From JALYUA01 sp038253555 (lineage in GTDB: Bacteria > Acidobacteriota > Thermoanaerobaculia > UBA5066 > Gp7-AA6), in NCBI GenBank assembly GCA_038253555.1, contig JBBSGZ010000078.1, forward strand, positions 1 to 17,723: a DNA stretch of 17,723 nucleotides. Direction: 5' to 3'. Both the position numbers and the translations under genes were made by a program. Below, in pieces: positions 14,493 to 17,723 of this stretch. The notes beneath the pieces are model-generated. The model made no database searches and had not been told where the DNA came from. It saw only the letters and a list, made by a program, of their open reading frames with translations. Position 1 is the stretch's first letter, and each line of letters starts with the position of its first letter.

Positions 14493-15700
14493 ACCCTCCC
14501 GTTCTGCCGGATCTCGTGTTCACTCCGGGGACCCTCGAGGAGGCCGCCGACGTCATGGCGCGGTGCGCGCGGGACTCCGCCCGGCTCATCTTCGTGGGGG
14601 GAGGCACGGAGCTCGAGCTCGGCCTGCCTCCGGACCGGATCGATGCCGTGCTCGCGACCGGACGCCTCTCTCGAATTCTCGAGCACGCGCCCTCGGACCA
14701 GATCGTGGTGGCTGAAGCGGGAGTGCCTCTCGCGGCCCTGCAGAGAGCCGTCGGCGCGCACGGGCAGAGGCTTGCCCTCGATCCTCCCTGGCCCGAGCGC
14801 GCGACGCTCGGCGGCCTGGTGGCGTCGAACGCGTTTGGTCCTCTTCGTGCGCCTTACGGGTCCATCCGGGACCTCATCATCGGCATTTCGATCGTCCGGG
14901 CGGACGGCACCCTCTCCCGCGGAGGAGGAAAGGTCGTGAAGAATGTGGCGGGTTTCGACATCCCGAAGCTGATGGTGGGGTCGCTCGGGACGCTCGGCCT
15001 GATCTCGACCGTCACCTTCCGCCTGCACCCCCTTCCGGAAACCTCCGCGATGATTCTCGTTCCGGGATGCTCCGCCGCGGTTCTCCGGGAGGTGGTCTCT
15101 GAAATTCGCCGGACGCAGCTCGAGCCCGCCTCCGTCGTCGCCATCCTCTCCGGCCCGAGCCTCTTCGACCTCGGTATCCTGTTCGAGGGGTTCGGCTCCG
15201 GCGTCGATCAGCAGCGGGATCGATTGCTCGCCCTCGTCGCACGGGACGGCGCCCCGCGCGCGGTGGTGGTTGACGCGCACGACCGGGCCACTTTTCAAGG
15301 CCGGCACGACGCCGTGCGCGAGCTTCCGGCGGTGCGAGTCAAAGTCGCCGCCCCGCGGTCGGCTGTCGAGACGGTTTCCGCAGACGTGCTGCCGCCCCTT
15401 CTCGAGGCGCTGGAAAACGGGGGCGCGGTCTGGTACCCGACTCTCGGCATCGGATTCGTCTGCGGAGACGCCGGCCCCGCGGCGGACGCGGGCGCGGCGG
15501 CCTCCGCGCTCCTGCGCGCGCGGTCGGTCGTCGCCGGACTCGGAGGCTCGCTGACCGTTGCGGCGGCGCCGGAGTCGATTCGGTCGCGGGTGGACGTCTG
15601 GGGAGAGCGGCCTTCCGCCTGGCCGATCATGGAGGCCATGAAGTCCCGGCTCGATCCGGAGCGGCGTCTCGCGCCCGGGCGGTTCGTGGGAGCCCTCTAG
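14489..15700 (+). CDS. glcE: Glycolate oxidase subunit GlcE (FAD-binding)
   Basis: GlcE is the second flavin-domain subunit of glycolate oxidase and shares the FAD fold of GlcD without the full C-terminal catalytic domain. Visible motifs are FVGGGTELELG (35-45), the ATLGGLVASNAFGPLRAPYGSIRDLIIG segment and GGKVVKNVAGFDIPKLMVGSLGTLGLI, all typical of GlcE. The predicted 403 residues exceed E. coli GlcE by roughly 50. Two TTG starts compete: 14489, preceded by GGGGA at 5 nt and overlapping the microORF stop, is preferred over 14465, which has no ribosome site and adds eight Arg/Ala-rich residues. The stop TAG shares one base with the GTG start of glcF. Confidence 0.92.
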   Translation: MNPPVLPDLVFTPGTLEEAADVMARCARDSARLIFVGGGTELELGLPPDRIDAVLATGRLSRILEHAPSDQIVVAEAGVPLAALQRAVGAHGQRLALDPPWPERATLGGLVASNAFGPLRAPYGSIRDLIIGISIVRADGTLSRGGGKVVKNVAGFDIPKLMVGSLGTLGLISTVTFRLHPLPETSAMILVPGCSAAVLREVVSEIRRTQLEPASVVAILSGPSLFDLGILFEGFGSGVDQQRDRLLALVARDGAPRAVVVDAHDRATFQGRHDAVRELPAVRVKVAAPRSAVETVSADVLPPLLEALENGGAVWYPTLGIGFVCGDAGPAADAGAAASALLRARSVVAGLGGSLTVAAAPESIRSRVDVWGERPSAWPIMEAMKSRLDPERRLAPGRFVGAL

Positions 15701-17034
15701 TGGTGGTCGAGAGCGGGCCGCACGGCCTCCAGCCCGGAACGGAGGAGGGCGCGGCCCACGGCGCGCGGACGCTGATCGACGACTGCGTGCACTGCGGGTT
15801 CTGCCTGCCCGCCTGCCCGACGTACAACTCGTGGAGCGAGGAGATGGACTCGCCGCGCGGGCGCATCGACCTGATGCGAGGCATCGCGGAAGGGAAACTC
15901 GCCTTCACCGACACGGTCGTGGCGCATTTCGACCGGTGTCTCGGATGCATGGGCTGCGTGACGGCATGCCCTTCGGGGGTGCGCTACGACGTGCTCATCG
16001 AAGAGACTCGCGCGGCGATCGAGAAGGAGTATCGCCGGCCGTGGCCCGATCGTCTTTACCGCGAATTCCTTTTTCTCCTTTTCCCGTATCCCGGGCGGCT
16101 GAAGTCGGTCCGCCGGCTGCTCGGCCTGTACGCCGCCAGCGGTCTGCGGCGGCTGGTCCATCGCTCGGGCGTGCTGCGGATCCTGCCGCGAAGACTCGCG
16201 CAGCTGGAGAATCTGATGCCTCCCGTGCGGCGCGATGCGCCGTCCGCGGATCTGCCGGAGCGGACCGCAGGCGCCCCCCCGTTCCGGGCGCGGGTGGGTC
16301 TGGTCGCCGGCTGTGTGCAGCGGATTTTCTTTCCGGAGGTGAACCAGGCGACGGTGCGCGTCCTCTCCGCCGAAGGGTGCGATGTGGCGGTCCCGAAGGG
16401 ACAGGGTTGCTGCGGGGCCCTCTCGATGCACGCGGGACGAGACGGCGAGGCGCTCGACTTCGCGCGGGCTCTCATCGCGCGCTTCGAGGGGCAGGGCCTC
16501 GACGCGGTCGTCGTGAACGCCGCCGGCTGCGGGTCGCATCTCAAGGACTACGGCCGTCTCCTTGCGGGGGAGCCGCTGTGGGCGGAGAGGGCGGCCGCAT
16601 TCTCGTCGCGCGTGCGAGACGTGACCGAGTTCCTGGCGGCCCTGGGACCCGCGGCGCCGCGGCATCCGGTTTCCCTGCGTGTGGCTTACCACGACGCGTG
16701 CCATCTGGCGCACGCGCAGCGCGTTCGCGAGCAACCTCGCGCGCTGCTCCGGGGAATTCCGGGGCTCGAGCTCCTGGAGGTTCCAGACGGCGACCAGTGC
16801 TGCGGAAGCGCCGGGATCTACAATCTCACGGAGCCGGCGAGCGCCGACGAGATCGGGCGGCGCAAAGCGGAAAACGTTCTCGCAACCGGCGCGGACCTCT
16901 TCGCGTCCGCGAACCCCGGGTGCACCCTCCAGATCCAGAAAATCCTGAGGGAGCGCGGAAAGGACCTGCGCGCCGCTCATCCGATCGAGATCCTGGACGC
17001 GTCCCTCCGCGGCGTCCCCCTCCCCGCGCGATGA
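15700..17034 (+). CDS. glcF: Glycolate oxidase iron-sulfur subunit GlcF
   Basis: GlcF passes electrons from the flavin subunits toward the quinone pool. The 444-residue protein has two ferredoxin-type 4Fe-4S motifs, CVHCGFCLPACP (Cys29, 32, 35, 39) and CLGCMGCVTACP (Cys80, 83, 86, 90). Two CCG cysteine-rich domains follow, with GQGCCGALSMHAG (Cys237-238), HDACH (331-335) and GDQCCGSAGIYNL (Cys367-368), as in heterodisulfide-reductase-like proteins. The start is GTG 15700 in a TAGTG overlap with glcE, supported by GGGAG at 15688-15692, 7 nt upstream; GTG 15703 is a near-equal alternative. Length fits the family (about 405-440). It closes the recognisable glycolate operon; its stop again forms ATGA with a trivial 9-codon frame. 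Confidence 0.95.
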   Translation: MVVESGPHGLQPGTEEGAAHGARTLIDDCVHCGFCLPACPTYNSWSEEMDSPRGRIDLMRGIAEGKLAFTDTVVAHFDRCLGCMGCVTACPSGVRYDVLIEETRAAIEKEYRRPWPDRLYREFLFLLFPYPGRLKSVRRLLGLYAASGLRRLVHRSGVLRILPRRLAQLENLMPPVRRDAPSADLPERTAGAPPFRARVGLVAGCVQRIFFPEVNQATVRVLSAEGCDVAVPKGQGCCGALSMHAGRDGEALDFARALIARFEGQGLDAVVVNAAGCGSHLKDYGRLLAGEPLWAERAAAFSSRVRDVTEFLAALGPAAPRHPVSLRVAYHDACHLAHAQRVREQPRALLRGIPGLELLEVPDGDQCCGSAGIYNLTEPASADEIGRRKAENVLATGADLFASANPGCTLQIQKILRERGKDLRAAHPIEILDASLRGVPLPAR

Positions 17035-17056
17035 CTTCTTCTGCTCCGAAGCGTGG

Positions 17057-17125
17057 ATGATCCTGCTGGTCGACGCCGACGCGGCGCTTCGGGAAAGCCT
17101 TCGGCCTCGACCTGCAGCTCGCCTG
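17057..17125 (+). pseudogene. Possible remnant of a response-regulator receiver domain
   Basis: ATG 17057 opens a frame reading MILLVDADAALRESL, which closely resembles the first strand and helix of CheY-like receiver domains (ILLVDDDxxLRxxL), with Asp residues at the expected positions. After about 15 residues the similarity stops and the frame becomes Arg/Pro-rich and runs into the tautomerase gene. A degraded or truncated receiver is possible; chance is also possible with so short a match. Confidence 0.25.
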
Positions 17126-17186
17126 AGATCCGGAATTCCGAGAGCGATACGGCGGCGCTCTCGTCCCGGGTGTAAGTTGCCCCCCG

Positions 17187-17201
17187 GACCGGTTGCCGGT
17201 C
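17187..17201 (+). promoter_or_regulatory. Hairpin directly upstream of the tautomerase ribosome binding site
   Basis: GACCGG-TTG-CCGGTC, a perfect 6-bp stem with a 3-nt loop, ending 4 nt before AGGAGGG (17206-17212). It could modulate initiation or mark an operator. There is no T-run. Confidence 0.35.
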
Positions 17202-17219
17202 GAACAGGAGGGCTCACCA

Positions 17220-17723
17220 ATGCCGCTCGTCCGGGTTTCGATTCGCCAGGGTCAAGCTCCCGCCTTCCGGGCCGCCGTCGGGGATGGCATCCATCGGGCG
17301 ATGGTCGCCGCAATTGATGTTCCGCCCCTCGACCGGTTCCAGATTTTTTCAGAACACCGCGAGGACGAGCTGATCTACGACCCCGGGTATCTCGGGATTG
17401 CAAGAGGGGACGGGTTCCTCGTGATTCAGATCACCATGAATGTCGGACGCACGCTCGAGAAGAAGCGCAGCCTCTACCGCGGGATCGCCGAGAACCTCGC
17501 GTCCGACCCGGGCGTCCGACCCGAGGACATCCTGGTGACGCTCATCGAAGTGCCGAAGGAGAACTGGTCATTCGGCAACGGAGTGGCGTCGTACGCGGAA
17601 ACGTCGCCTCCGCCTCCGTCGCCTCCGCGCACATCGTGTCCTGCGTTCGCCTGCGGGCGCACGCCCCGCCCGGGGGCTCGCCCGGAGGCGCGACCGCCCG
17701 GCGGGTCCCTTCGGTCGCTGCGG
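17220..17723 (+). CDS. Tautomerase-family protein (PF14552-like), open at window edge
   Basis: ATG 17220 has AGGAGGG 7 nt upstream, an excellent start. The first residues MPLVRVSIRQG place an amino-terminal Pro at position 2 once Met is removed, the catalytic base of the tautomerase superfamily. DVPPLDRFQIFSEHREDELIYDPGYLGIAR, FLVIQITMNVGRTLEKKRSLY and PKENWSFGNGVASYA are the block order of the roughly 130-residue tautomerase proteins linked to 4-oxalocrotonate tautomerase/malonate semialdehyde decarboxylase. Relatives normally stop shortly after the last block. Here the frame continues through SPPPPSPP and an Arg/Pro/Gly-rich tail to the window edge, at least 168 residues in all, with no stop in sight. 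The tail is built on a GC-rich CGCCTC repeat. Substrate unknown; its placement after the glycolate genes may be incidental. Confidence 0.82.
   Translation, partial: MPLVRVSIRQGQAPAFRAAVGDGIHRAMVAAIDVPPLDRFQIFSEHREDELIYDPGYLGIARGDGFLVIQITMNVGRTLEKKRSLYRGIAENLASDPGVRPEDILVTLIEVPKENWSFGNGVASYAETSPPPPSPPRTSCPAFACGRTPRPGARPEARPPGGSLRSLR
17604..17629 (+). repeat. CGCCTC/CGTCGCCTC microsatellite in the tautomerase tail
   Basis: Short imperfect direct repeat of CGCCTC with interspersed CGT, encoding the Pro-rich SPPPPSPP stretch. It begins where the conserved tautomerase fold ends, so repeat slippage may have removed the original stop and extended the protein. Confidence 0.6.

Larger units (their letters stand above)
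17035..17219 (+). other. Spacer between glcF and the tautomerase gene
   Basis: The 185 bp carry a 9-codon frame overlapping the glcF stop, the receiver-like fragment and a 6-bp hairpin just before the tautomerase ribosome binding site. No strong promoter or terminator was seen, so the tautomerase could be co-transcribed with glcF or independent. Confidence 0.4.

Noticed and set aside
17035..17060. Nine-codon frame (MTSSAPKRG) overlapping the glcF stop as a real peptide gene
   Set aside because: Too short and without its own ribosome site; the ATGA overlap is easily produced by chance.
15697..17403. A 568-codon minus-strand frame antisense to glcF
   Set aside because: Composition typical of a high-GC shadow frame; glcF with its cluster motifs is unambiguous.

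Overview
The window is GC-rich (clearly above 60% G+C by eye), densely coded DNA from a Gram-negative-type bacterium. It encodes a lipoprotein cytochrome, two Tat-exported proteins and a binding-protein-dependent importer, with frequent GTG/TTG starts and short stop/start overlaps. The style fits Acidobacteriota or a similar high-GC soil lineage, but no gene here fixes the phylum. There are no tRNA or rRNA genes, no insertion sequences and no CRISPR array.

Layout. (1) 1-986, minus: N-terminal part of a lipoprotein c-type cytochrome of the cytochrome-c-peroxidase-like di-heme group, cut by the window edge. (2) 1216-1926, plus: an ECF sigma factor read divergently from it, with no anti-sigma gene beside it. 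(3) 2038-4775, plus: a MerA/LPD-like flavin disulfide oxidoreductase overlapping a PF10091 (glucoamylase/GH144-like) protein whose start region is a 27-bp tandem repeat. (4) 4940-6040, minus: a Tat-exported transglutaminase-like protein. (5) 6179-11153, minus: a complete CUT1-type sugar ABC importer in the order binding protein, MalK-type ATPase, MalF-type permease, MalG-type permease. (6) 11334-17034, plus: malate synthase A followed by glcD, glcE and glcF. (7) 17220 to the end, plus: a tautomerase-family protein whose frame stays open at the edge.

How it works together. GlcDEF oxidises glycolate to glyoxylate, and malate synthase condenses glyoxylate with acetyl-CoA to malate, so 11334-17034 is a self-contained glycolate-to-malate module. 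No isocitrate lyase is present, so the malate synthase here probably serves glycolate rather than the glyoxylate shunt. The importer is transcribed divergently from a shared 180-bp region, so co-regulation is possible; its substrate is not readable from sequence.

Most unusual points. Both importer permeases carry large extra segments after the first membrane helix; the one in the MalG-type subunit looks like a lipoyl/HlyD-type hairpin. The ATPase start codon lies 2 nt after a perfect 12-bp inverted repeat and has no Shine-Dalgarno. The MalF-type permease appears to start at CTG in a CTGA overlap, 7 nt after GGAGG. The glycosidase-like gene has triplicated candidate start sites.
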